In this document: one piece after another, positions 1 to 6,790 of the stretch
Position numbering within the stretch: position 1 is the first letter of the stretch
How the letters are laid out: each line of letters begins with the position of its first letter
DNA from: an uncultured Marinosulfonomonas sp.
Lineage (GTDB): Bacteria > Pseudomonadota > Alphaproteobacteria > Rhodobacterales > Rhodobacteraceae
NCBI GenBank assembly: GCA_947311455.1
Contig: CAMZKY010000228.1
Span: forward strand, 1-19,308
Reading direction: 5' to 3'
Length of the DNA: 19,308 bases
Position numbers and translations under genes: made by a program
The notes under the pieces: model-generated
Told to the model about the DNA's origin: nothing
The model's input: only the letters and a program-made list of their open reading frames with translations
Database searches by the model: none

Positions 1-4
1 AGGT

Positions 5-481
5 TTACGCGGCCTTAAATTTTAGAGATACTCCGTTCAGGCAATGGCGTTTGCCTGTTGGTTTTGGCCCATCGTTAAAAATATGGCCCAAATGGCTGCC
101 ACAGCGGCGACAATGCACTTCGGTGCGTTTGGTAAAGAACGAATTATCCTCCTTCGTGCCAATCGCGTTTGGCAAGGGTTTCCAGAAACTGGGCCAGCCG
201 GTGCCGCTATCGAATTTGGTTTTCGAGGGGTAAAGCGGCAGATCACAGCCACGGCAGATATAGGTGCCCGCCGCATAGTTTTTGTCAAGCGGGCTGGAGC
301 CTGAACGCTCGGTGCCTTCTTTGCGCATGACTTTATACTGAAGCGGCGTCAGCATCGCGCGCCACTCTTTATCTGTTCGGGTCACTTCGAACACGCCGGC
401 GCTTACCGACGTATAAAGCCCGCCCACACCCAAAGTGGTTGCGGCTGTGAGGCCTGAAATCAAAAACGATCGTCGATTCAT
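5..481 (-). CDS. msrB: Peptide-methionine (R)-S-oxide reductase MsrB, Tat-exported
   Basis: This 158-residue protein should reduce methionine-R-sulfoxide in oxidised proteins. The two zinc CxxC pairs are Cys76/Cys79 (CRGC) and Cys124/Cys127 (CRRCGSHLGH). The catalytic cysteine is Cys146 in KRHCLNG, and the GTGWPSFW substrate-site motif lies at about 93-100. The N-terminus MNRRSFLISG followed by a hydrophobic stretch is a twin-arginine signal, so the enzyme probably acts in the periplasm; this is inferred from the signal alone. The start at 481 is preferred over an in-frame ATG 60 bases upstream because AAGGAGA lies just before it and the Tat motif then sits at the very N-terminus. The gene is divergent from cobS across 191 bases. 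Its stop codon lies at the window edge, so downstream partners are unseen. Family assignment is secure. Confidence 0.95.
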   Translation of the reverse strand: MNRRSFLISGLTAATTLGVGGLYTSVSAGVFEVTRTDKEWRAMLTPLQYKVMRKEGTERSGSSPLDKNYAAGTYICRGCDLPLYPSKTKFDSGTGWPSFWKPLPNAIGTKEDNSFFTKRTEVHCRRCGSHLGHIFNDGPKPTGKRHCLNGVSLKFKAA

Positions 482-672
482 CCGTGTTCTCCTTGTGTTG
501 GGGGAACTATCGCGCAAAAGCCTGCAAATCACAAACCACATCGGTTCACAGGGGCGTGGGGAATGTTACACAAATTACACCCTTCCCCTTGCACAAGGCC
601 CGAATTTCAGGCACCAAACCACCGAGCCATATCGGGCAGCGTATTGAACGGATAATAAAGCGGATAAAAACC

Positions 673-1644
673 ATGGATAAACACGTAAAACCAACCGAAG
701 AAATTTCTATCCGCGAGGTATTCGGCGTTGATAGCGATATGCTGGTCAAAGGATTCGAGGACCGATCCGATCGGGTGCCGGACATCGATTCCACCTATAA
801 ATTCGACCCTGACACCACCTTGGCGATTCTGGCCGGTTTTGCCCATAATCGCCGCGTGATGATCCAAGGCTATCACGGCACAGGCAAATCCACCCATATC
901 GAACAGGTCGCCGCGCGGCTGAACTGGCCCACGGTGCGGGTGAATATGGACAGCCATATTTCACGCATTGATCTGATCGGGAAAGACGCAATCAAACTGA
1001 AAGACGGCAAGCAAATCACCGAATTTCAGGAGGGGATCCTGCCCGCCGCGCTGCGGAGCAACACCGCGATTGTGTTTGACGAATACGATGCCGGGCGCGC
1101 CGATGTGATGTTTGTGATCCAGCGGGTTCTGGAACATGACGGCAAACTGACCCTGATGGATCAAAACGAAGTGATCACCCCGCATCCAAGTTTCCGCCTG
1201 TTTGCCACCTCCAATACGGTTGGTCTGGGCGACACCACAGGGCTGTATCACGGCACACAGCAAATCAATCAGGCGCAAATGGATCGCTGGTCGCTGGTGA
1301 CCACGTTGAATTATTTGTCCCATGATGCCGAAACCGCAATCGTTTTGTCGAAAAACCCGATCTACAACACCGAAGACGGGCGCAAAACCATTGCGCAAAT
1401 GGTGTCTGTGGCCGACATGACCCGCACCGCCTTTGCCGCGGGTGATCTGTCCACGGTGATGTCGCCGCGCACGGTGATCAACTGGGCGCAAAACGCCACA
1501 ATTTTCCGCAATGTGGGCTATGCGTTCCGGCTTTCGTTCCTGAACAAATGTGACGAACTTGAGCGCCAGACCGTGGCTGAATTCTATCAGCGTTGTTTTG
1601 ACGAAGAATTGCCTGAAAGCGCCGCCAGCATGAGCTTGGGATAA
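673..1644 (+). CDS. cobS: Cobaltochelatase subunit CobS (AAA+ ATPase)
   Basis: CobS is the AAA+ ATPase subunit of the CobN-CobS-CobT complex, which inserts cobalt into hydrogenobyrinate a,c-diamide in the aerobic cobalamin pathway. At 323 residues it matches the usual family size. Visible motifs are Walker A GYHGTGKST (about 66-74), Walker B AIVFDEYD (about 132-139), and the sensor-1 stretch FATSNT with Asn181. The ATG at 673 is chosen because MDKHVKPTEE is a normal CobS start, and the longer open frame upstream runs through unlikely coding sequence. The ribosome-binding site is weak (only a GCGG-like patch). cobT follows after 92 bases and is surely co-functional; cobN is not in the window. 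Assignment is secure. Confidence 0.95.
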   Translation: MDKHVKPTEEISIREVFGVDSDMLVKGFEDRSDRVPDIDSTYKFDPDTTLAILAGFAHNRRVMIQGYHGTGKSTHIEQVAARLNWPTVRVNMDSHISRIDLIGKDAIKLKDGKQITEFQEGILPAALRSNTAIVFDEYDAGRADVMFVIQRVLEHDGKLTLMDQNEVITPHPSFRLFATSNTVGLGDTTGLYHGTQQINQAQMDRWSLVTTLNYLSHDAETAIVLSKNPIYNTEDGRKTIAQMVSVADMTRTAFAAGDLSTVMSPRTVINWAQNATIFRNVGYAFRLSFLNKCDELERQTVAEFYQRCFDEELPESAASMSLG

Positions 1645-1663
1645 TGACGACGGGCCGCTCATC

Positions 1664-1725
1664 ACGCCCTTGCGGGCGTTCTTTGCCAGCGAGAAAGCCC
1701 GTAAAGGCCGCCGAACGTTCGGGCT
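1664..1725. repeat. Nested inverted repeats between cobS and cobT
   Basis: Three dyads crowd into the cobS-cobT gap. ACGCCC-TTGC-GGGCGT at 1664-1679 is a perfect 6-bp stem followed by TTCTTT. CCGAACGTTCGG at 1711-1722 is a perfect 12-base palindrome. AGCCCG at 1696-1701 pairs with CGGGCT at 1720-1725. The first could be a weak attenuator or an RNA-processing hairpin tuning the CobS:CobT ratio; the palindrome could be a protein site. Neither role is shown by the sequence alone. Confidence 0.4.
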
Positions 1726-1736
1726 AGGATAGATTG

Positions 1737-3614
1737 ATGAACAAACTAACAGACAACCCCGCCGACCCGTTTAAAAAGGCCCTGACCGAGGCCACCAAAG
1801 TCATGGCGGATGATCCGGAACTGTCGGTATCCTTCACTGTTGACCCGTCGGGTGCCACACAGGAGTCTGTGCGCTTGCCGCAGGTTTCGCGCCGGATGAG
1901 CCGCGAAGAAGTGCTGCTGGCGCGCGGCACCGCCGATAGTCTGGCTCTGCGCCACAAACACCACAATGCCGAGGTTTTTGCCCGCTATGTGCCCCAAGGC
2001 GATCTGGCCCGTGGCATTTACAAGGCAATGGAACACGCCCGTTGCGAGGCCGTGGGGGCGCGCGACATGCCCGGCACTTTGGGTAATATCGACGCCAAAA
2101 TCAACGCCGATGCGATGAAGCGCGGCTTTGGCCAGATCAAGGAACAATCCGAAGCCCCATTGGCCGACGCTGCGGGATATATGGTGCGTCATCTGGCAAC
2201 GGGGCGCGATTTGCCCGAGGCGGCCGATAACGTCATGGGATTGTGGAAAGATTTCCTAACCGAAAAAGCCGGCGGCACTTTGGACAATGTGCAGGATTGT
2301 CTGGCGGATCAAAAAGAGTTTGCCAAATTTGCCCGCCAAGTGATCGAAGACCTTGGCTATGGCGATCAGCTTGGGGATGACCCTGACGGGCTGGATGATG
2401 ATCAGGATGACGGCGCCGAGGAAAACGAGGATCAAGAAGAAGATCAGGACAACCAAGGATCAGACGAGGACGACGCCGAGGACAACGAAGCCGCCCCCGA
2501 GCAATCCCAAGACGAGCAGATGGATCAATCCGAGGCTCAGGTCACCATGGATGACTCGGCCGATATGGAGCAAGGCGACGAGCAGGAAATACCCGACGGC
2601 GACGCCCCGATGGATCCGCGCCCCCCGGCCCCGTTTTCCGATGCCGATCCAAATTACGAGGTGTATTGCACTGATTTTGATGAAGAGATTAAAGCCGAGG
2701 ATTTGGCCGAACCAGCTGAGTTAGAACGCTTGCGCTCGTATCTGGATCAGCAGCTGGAACCTTTGAAAGGGGCGGTTTCGCGACTGGCCAATAAACTGCA
2801 ACGTCGTTTGCAGGCGCAACAAAACAGATCATGGGAATTTGATCTGGAGGAAGGCATTCTGGATGCAGGCCGCTTGGCGCGGGTTGTGGCCAACCCCACC
2901 ACACCTTTGTCATTCAAGATGGAAAAAGACACCGAATTTCGCGATACTTGTGTGACGCTGTTGATTGATAACTCCGGATCCATGCGCGGGCGCCCGATTT
3001 CGATTGCCGCGATTTGTGCCGATGTTCTGGCGCGCACGCTGGAACGCTGTCAGGTTAAGGTGGAAATTCTGGGCTTTACCACCAAAGCGTGGAAAGGCGG
3101 ACAATCGCGTGAAAAATGGCTGGGGGCCGGGCGTGAACAAACCCCTGGGCGTTTGAATGATTTGCGCCATATCATCTATAAATCAGCCGACGCCCCGTGG
3201 CGCCGTGTGCGCCCGAATTTGGGCTTGATGATGAAAGAAGGCCTGCTGAAAGAAAACATCGACGGCGAGGCCCTGGAATGGGCGCACCGGCGCATGTCGG
3301 CCCGTCAAGAAGCGCGCAAAATCCTGATGGTGATTTCAGATGGTGCACCGGTGGATGACAGCACCCTATCCGTGAACCCCGCAAATTATCTAGAGAAACA
3401 CCTGCGCGATGTGATCGATATGGTGGAAAAACGCAAGATTGTTGAATTGTTGGCCATCGGAATTGGCCATGATGTAACGCGGTATTATGACCGCGCAGTG
3501 ACCATTACAGATGTGGAGCAACTGGCCGGTGCGATGACCGAACAACTGGCCGGGTTGTTTGACAGTGATCCTCGGGCGCGGGCGCGGATGAATGGTAATA
3601 AACGGGCCAGCTGA
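1737..3614 (+). CDS. cobT: Cobaltochelatase subunit CobT (VWA/MIDAS protein)
   Basis: CobT partners CobS in the ATP-dependent chaperone part of cobaltochelatase. The 625-residue protein has the expected three-part layout. It opens with an N-terminal helical domain (to about 210). A very acidic Asp/Glu/Gln-rich linker follows at about 213-290. The C-terminal von Willebrand A domain carries a MIDAS metal site, DNSGS (Asp411, Ser413, Ser415). The ATG at 1737 is chosen; an in-frame TTG directly before it (1734) would add one residue. An AGGAT patch lies about 8 bases upstream. Immediate linkage to cobS supports co-transcription. Nothing is truncated. Assignment is secure, and only the exact first codon is uncertain. 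Confidence 0.94.
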   Translation: MNKLTDNPADPFKKALTEATKVMADDPELSVSFTVDPSGATQESVRLPQVSRRMSREEVLLARGTADSLALRHKHHNAEVFARYVPQGDLARGIYKAMEHARCEAVGARDMPGTLGNIDAKINADAMKRGFGQIKEQSEAPLADAAGYMVRHLATGRDLPEAADNVMGLWKDFLTEKAGGTLDNVQDCLADQKEFAKFARQVIEDLGYGDQLGDDPDGLDDDQDDGAEENEDQEEDQDNQGSDEDDAEDNEAAPEQSQDEQMDQSEAQVTMDDSADMEQGDEQEIPDGDAPMDPRPPAPFSDADPNYEVYCTDFDEEIKAEDLAEPAELERLRSYLDQQLEPLKGAVSRLANKLQRRLQAQQNRSWEFDLEEGILDAGRLARVVANPTTPLSFKMEKDTEFRDTCVTLLIDNSGSMRGRPISIAAICADVLARTLERCQVKVEILGFTTKAWKGGQSREKWLGAGREQTPGRLNDLRHIIYKSADAPWRRVRPNLGLMMKEGLLKENIDGEALEWAHRRMSARQEARKILMVISDGAPVDDSTLSVNPANYLEKHLRDVIDMVEKRKIVELLAIGIGHDVTRYYDRAVTITDVEQLAGAMTEQLAGLFDSDPRARARMNGNKRAS

Positions 3615-3649
3615 CGCTGGACTGATTAGGGTCAGGCTGCGCCCTCCTG

Positions 3650-3687
3650 TTTGCCTGCGGCGCGGATATTTTTAAAAAAAGAAGGGG
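3650..3687 (+). other. GC-rich block plus AT tract ahead of the aminopeptidase gene
   Basis: Between cobT and the aminopeptidase, a GC-rich stretch (GCCTGCGGCGCGG) runs straight into ATATTTTTAAAAAAAG and then the GAAGGGG ribosome-binding site. No clean stem can be folded from it, so it is not called a terminator. From memory, similar GC-block/ATATTTTT elements recur between genes in Rhodobacterales; that is unverified here. Confidence 0.25.
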
Positions 3688-3693
3688 TTTGGT

Positions 3694-5472
3694 TTGTTTC
3701 AGACTTTTGAGGTTACTTCACGGCCAGAGGATGGGCGGGATCGATTGCAGGCGTTGCGTGTTGAGATGGCGCGTAAGGGATTGGACGGGTTTCTGGTGCC
3801 CCGCGCAGATGCGCATCAGGGTGAATATGTCGCCAATTGTGATGCGCGATTGAAATGGTTGACCGGATTTACTGGGTCGGCGGGATTTTGTGCGGCTTTG
3901 GTGGATGTGGCTGGTGTGTTTGTGGATGGGCGTTATCGCACGCAAGTGAAAGATCAGGTTGATTTAACATCATTTACCCCCGTGGATTGGCCTAAAACCG
4001 GATTGGTGGAGTGGTTGATTGAACACCTGCAGGAAGGTGGAAAGATCGGATTTGATCCTTGGTTGCATACGTCTAGCGAGATTGATAAATTACGTGCGCG
4101 CGGGATTGATATGATCGCCTGTGAAAATCTGGTTGATCTGATTTGGCTGGATCGCGCGGCGCGCCCTGCCGGTAAGGTTGTGGCACAGCCGCTCGAGTTT
4201 GCCGGCCAAACATCAATTGAAAAACGCGTGCGGGTTGCGGGTTTGATCCGCGATGCGGGGGCCGTGGTTTTGACTTTGCCCGACAGTATTTCGTGGCTTT
4301 TAAACATCCGCGGGGCGGATATCGCGCGCAATCCGGTGGTGCAGGCTTTTGCAATATTGCACATATCTGGGCAAGTTGACTTGTTTACGAACCCTGAGAA
4401 ATTTGCTGATGTTGTGCTTGATACAAATGTGACAGTGCAAGACTGGGGTGCGTTTGAAGCGGCCATGTCGCAGCTAGGCGGCCCTGTTCAAGTGGATAAA
4501 TCCACCGCCCCTTTAGCCGTGGCTGATATTCTGGAATCCGCAGGCATCGAAATTATTAATGCGCCCGATCCATGCTTGTTGCCTAAGGCGCGCAAGAATG
4601 CGGCTGAAATTCAAGGCGCGCGGAATGCACATTTGCGCGACGGGGTAGCGATGGTTTCGTTTTTGGCGTGGCTGGATCAAACACAACCCAAAAGCGGCTT
4701 GAACGAAATTGAGGTGGTGCAAAAACTGGAGTGTTTTCGCAGTGCGTCAAATGCGTTAAAAGAAATCAGTTTTGAAACTATTTGCGGCGCAGGGCCGAAT
4801 GGGGCAATCATTCATTACCGTGTATCCGAGAAAACAAACCGCGCGGTTAAATCGGGTGAATTACTGCTGATTGACAGCGGCGGACAGTATATTGATGGAA
4901 CCACCGATATTACCCGAACTGTTGCGATTGGCGATGTTGGAGATGAGGAAAAATCCTGTTTTACCCGTGTGTTGCAAGGCATGATAGCCATATCACAAGC
5001 ACGGTTTCCCAATGGATTGACTGGACGCGATCTTGATCCGTTGGCGCGGGCACCGTTGTGGCGGGCGGGGCTGGATTATGATCATGGCACGGGACACGGG
5101 GTTGGATCTTATCTATCTGTGCACGAAGGGCCGCAGCGTATTTCGCGCCTGTCCGAGGTAAAACTGCAACCTGGAATGATCCTATCAAACGAGCCGGGGT
5201 ATTACCGCGAAGGAGCGTTTGGCATAAGGATTGAAAACCTGATTGTGGTGCAAAAAACCGCACCAATTGCGGGTGGCGATGATCGTGATATGCTGGATTT
5301 TGAAACCTTGACCTACGTGCCGATTGATAAAACCCTAATTAAAACCGATATGCTGGCCCCGCATGAGGTGGATTGGATCAATACCTACCACACCAAAACC
5401 CTTGAAATGCTGGGCGAGCTTGTCGATTTGCCAACAAAAAGCTGGTTAATTGCCGCGTGCGCGCCTTTGTAA
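3694..5472 (+). CDS. Xaa-Pro aminopeptidase (M24B, three-domain aminopeptidase P type)
   Basis: This enzyme should remove the N-terminal residue from peptides with proline in second position, in the cytoplasm, using two metal ions. At 592 residues it is the long form: two creatinase-like N-terminal domains, a pita-bread catalytic domain and an M24 C-terminal extension (from about 530). The five expected metal ligands are Asp394 and Asp405 (IDSGGQY...TTDITR), His468 (GTGHGVG), Glu500 (SNEPGYY) and Glu514 (GIRIENL). Their spacing fits eukaryotic-type aminopeptidase P1. Translation starts at a TTG: GAAGGGG lies 6 bases upstream, and MFQTFEVTSRPEDG is a plausible family N-terminus. The next ATG (Met25) would cut into the first domain. 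It lies 79 bases after cobT and 63 bases before the DUF427 gene. Confidence 0.92.
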   Translation: MFQTFEVTSRPEDGRDRLQALRVEMARKGLDGFLVPRADAHQGEYVANCDARLKWLTGFTGSAGFCAALVDVAGVFVDGRYRTQVKDQVDLTSFTPVDWPKTGLVEWLIEHLQEGGKIGFDPWLHTSSEIDKLRARGIDMIACENLVDLIWLDRAARPAGKVVAQPLEFAGQTSIEKRVRVAGLIRDAGAVVLTLPDSISWLLNIRGADIARNPVVQAFAILHISGQVDLFTNPEKFADVVLDTNVTVQDWGAFEAAMSQLGGPVQVDKSTAPLAVADILESAGIEIINAPDPCLLPKARKNAAEIQGARNAHLRDGVAMVSFLAWLDQTQPKSGLNEIEVVQKLECFRSASNALKEISFETICGAGPNGAIIHYRVSEKTNRAVKSGELLLIDSGGQYIDGTTDITRTVAIGDVGDEEKSCFTRVLQGMIAISQARFPNGLTGRDLDPLARAPLWRAGLDYDHGTGHGVGSYLSVHEGPQRISRLSEVKLQPGMILSNEPGYYREGAFGIRIENLIVVQKTAPIAGGDDRDMLDFETLTYVPIDKTLIKTDMLAPHEVDWINTYHTKTLEMLGELVDLPTKSWLIAACAPL

Positions 5473-5535
5473 CGTGCAAATCATGTTAAAGCTGTGCTAG
5501 AAGGGGCGCTCACTCAAATAATTGCTGGGGGCAAA

Positions 5536-5877
5536 ATGGCTGATCATATCAGGATTCGTAAATCTGACGGGAAATGGTGCGCGCGTGCCGGGGGCGGAAT
5601 AATTGCCGAAACAACTGGTGCGCTGATTTTATCGGAGGGTGATTTTCCCGATGTGGTGTATTTTCCTCGCGGTGATGTAGCGATGGCGTTTATGGATGCG
5701 AGCGATCATAAAACCACCTGCCCACATAAGGGCGAGGCCAGTTATATGTCGATTGATACCAAAAGCACGGTTTTGGAAAATGCTGTTTGGTCATACGAAG
5801 ACCCGATTGCGGAGGTGAAACAAATCAAAGGCTATCTCGCCTTTGATACGCTACAAGTTACCGTCGAGGAGCTGTAA
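5536..5877 (+). CDS. DUF427 family protein
   Basis: A 113-residue soluble protein of the DUF427 family, whose biochemical role is not established. Recognisable parts are the opening RIRKSDGKW, the central VVYFPRGDV, the conserved SDHKTTCPHKGEASY (about 57-71), and a C-terminal AVWSYEDP. The length is typical. The ATG at 5536 is preferred, with a GGGGG run just upstream; an in-frame GTG at 5494 would add 14 residues but lacks a nearby Shine-Dalgarno. The gene follows the aminopeptidase in the same direction after 63 bases and is closed by a strong hairpin, so the two are probably co-transcribed. No function can be inferred from context. Confidence 0.85.
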   Translation: MADHIRIRKSDGKWCARAGGGIIAETTGALILSEGDFPDVVYFPRGDVAMAFMDASDHKTTCPHKGEASYMSIDTKSTVLENAVWSYEDPIAEVKQIKGYLAFDTLQVTVEEL

Positions 5878-5878
5878 A

Positions 5879-5905
5879 GAAAGCCCGCATCTTCTGCGGG
5901 CTTTC
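5879..5905. terminator. Bidirectional intrinsic terminator
   Basis: A perfect 11-bp stem (GAAAGCCCGCA / TGCGGGCTTTC) with a 5-base loop (TCTTC) lies between the convergent DUF427 gene, which stops at 5877, and the diheme cytochrome gene, which stops at 5912. In the minus direction the stem is followed by a T-rich tract (TTTA). In the plus direction the T-run lies within the stem base. It can serve both transcription units. Confidence 0.8.
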
Positions 5906-5911
5906 AATATA

Positions 5912-6364
5912 TCAATCATCATCAAACCAGCCGCGATCTGCACCGCGGTGGCACCCCTGACAATTGCTCATCGAACCAATGTTTGCATTGGATTGTGCGC
6001 GTTTGCGGGTGCGGTTGCCGTGTTCGCCGCGAAACCAGCGCAGCTCGGTAATGCGCAGGGGCGGCGGATTGGATACACTGCGCCAATTGGCAGCATTTAG
6101 GGAAAGATATGCTTCTATTTCAGCCGTTTGAGCCGGATCAAGGCTAGCATCTTCACCAAAGTGATTTTCCAGATTCCCCATAATGGCCTGCCAGCTTTCT
6201 TTCGGTAAGAAAGAAGGAGAATAGGCCATATGGCAGGCCGAACATTCGGTTTTTGTTGTTTCGTTTTTGACGATTACGTTGCGCCGGCCATCGGCAAACG
6301 AAACTAGCGCCGTAGCACCTACGGCAAACGCAGTAAGCGCACCTAGAACAAGAGAAAGTTTCAT
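5912..6364 (-). CDS. Periplasmic diheme cytochrome c (DHC family)
   Basis: A 150-residue exported cytochrome c with two heme-attachment motifs: CSACH (Cys41-His45) and CQGCH (Cys135-His139). An N-terminal signal peptide (MKLSLVLGALTAFAVGATAL) places it in the periplasm. The pattern HMAYSPSFLP ... LENHFGEDASLD is that of DHC, the diheme protein known from Rhodobacter sphaeroides to pass electrons to SHP. The ATG at 6364 has GGAGA 8 bases upstream; an in-frame ATG 15 bases earlier lacks one. It is the last gene of the cluster, 24 bases after the SHP gene, and is closely related to the C-terminal domain of the cytochrome b protein two genes upstream. Axial ligands beyond the CxxCH histidines cannot be fixed by eye. 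Confidence 0.88.
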   Translation of the reverse strand: MKLSLVLGALTAFAVGATALVSFADGRRNVIVKNETTKTECSACHMAYSPSFLPKESWQAIMGNLENHFGEDASLDPAQTAEIEAYLSLNAANWRSVSNPPPLRITELRWFRGEHGNRTRKRAQSNANIGSMSNCQGCHRGADRGWFDDD

Positions 6365-6388
6365 TATATTAGTCTCCATTTTGTGGGG

Positions 6389-6790
6389 TTACTGGGTGGC
6401 AAGGTAGGTTAAGATATCGCCCTTTTCGAGCGCGGTGCATTCGCGGCCCAAAACAGTTTTACAGTTGCGGCGGAACCATTTGGCCACCTTGGCCGGGTCG
6501 GTAAAACGTGCAGAATTGGCCGAGACAGCCATGGGATCAATCGGTTTCCCAACACGGGTTTTGCCCATGCCCCGCAGATTTGTGGTATGGCAAGAGGTGC
6601 AGGAATTGATCCCGGGCTTTCCACCGCTGTGTTTACCCATAAAAAAGTCTTTGCCGCGTTTGGCCGACAAGGGTTTTCCAGCCTCGGACGCAAAACCGGC
6701 GATGATACTATTACGCGGGCCGGCATATGCCGACGTTAGTGTCGACGATGCAATCGCAGCAATTGTCAGGGATATATATAACAGTTTCAA
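6389..6790 (-). CDS. shp: SHP-type oxygen-binding monoheme cytochrome c (DUF1924)
   Basis: A 133-residue precursor: a signal peptide to about Ala23 (SAYA), then a mature protein of about 110 residues, the size of Rhodobacter sphaeroides SHP. It has one CTSCH heme site (Cys64-His68). The SHP hallmark RRNCKTVLGREC follows: Asn109 matches the distal Asn ligand (Asn88 in R. sphaeroides SHP), which swings away when O2 binds, and flanking Cys110 and Cys118 match the conserved disulfide pair. Translation starts at a TTG. AAAGGAG lies 8 bases upstream, and the TTG overlaps the TGA of the cytochrome b gene in a TTGA quartet, implying translational coupling. The longer open frame upstream would bury the signal peptide. 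Physiological role (O2, NO or hydroxylamine chemistry) is unsettled. Confidence 0.88.
   Translation of the reverse strand: MKLLYISLTIAAIASSTLTSAYAGPRNSIIAGFASEAGKPLSAKRGKDFFMGKHSGGKPGINSCTSCHTTNLRGMGKTRVGKPIDPMAVSANSARFTDPAKVAKWFRRNCKTVLGRECTALEKGDILTYLATQ

Noticed and set aside
482..672. Cobalamin riboswitch ahead of cobS
   Set aside because: The 191-base leader shows no recognisable B12-box core or matching stems; only a small CGGATAA repeat near the start codon.
961..1665. 234-codon open frame on the minus strand
   Set aside because: It is antisense to cobS, which has all AAA+ motifs, and lies in the complementary codon register. Its His/Gly-rich translation is typical of a shadow frame.
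2377..2600. Possible tandem repeat in the GA-rich part of cobT
   Set aside because: No constant unit is visible; it encodes the acidic linker expected in CobT.
2353..2724. 123-codon plus-strand frame inside cobT
   Set aside because: It is an out-of-frame reading of the acidic low-complexity linker of cobT; the Arg/Thr/Pro-rich product is an artefact of repeated GAC/GAG codons.
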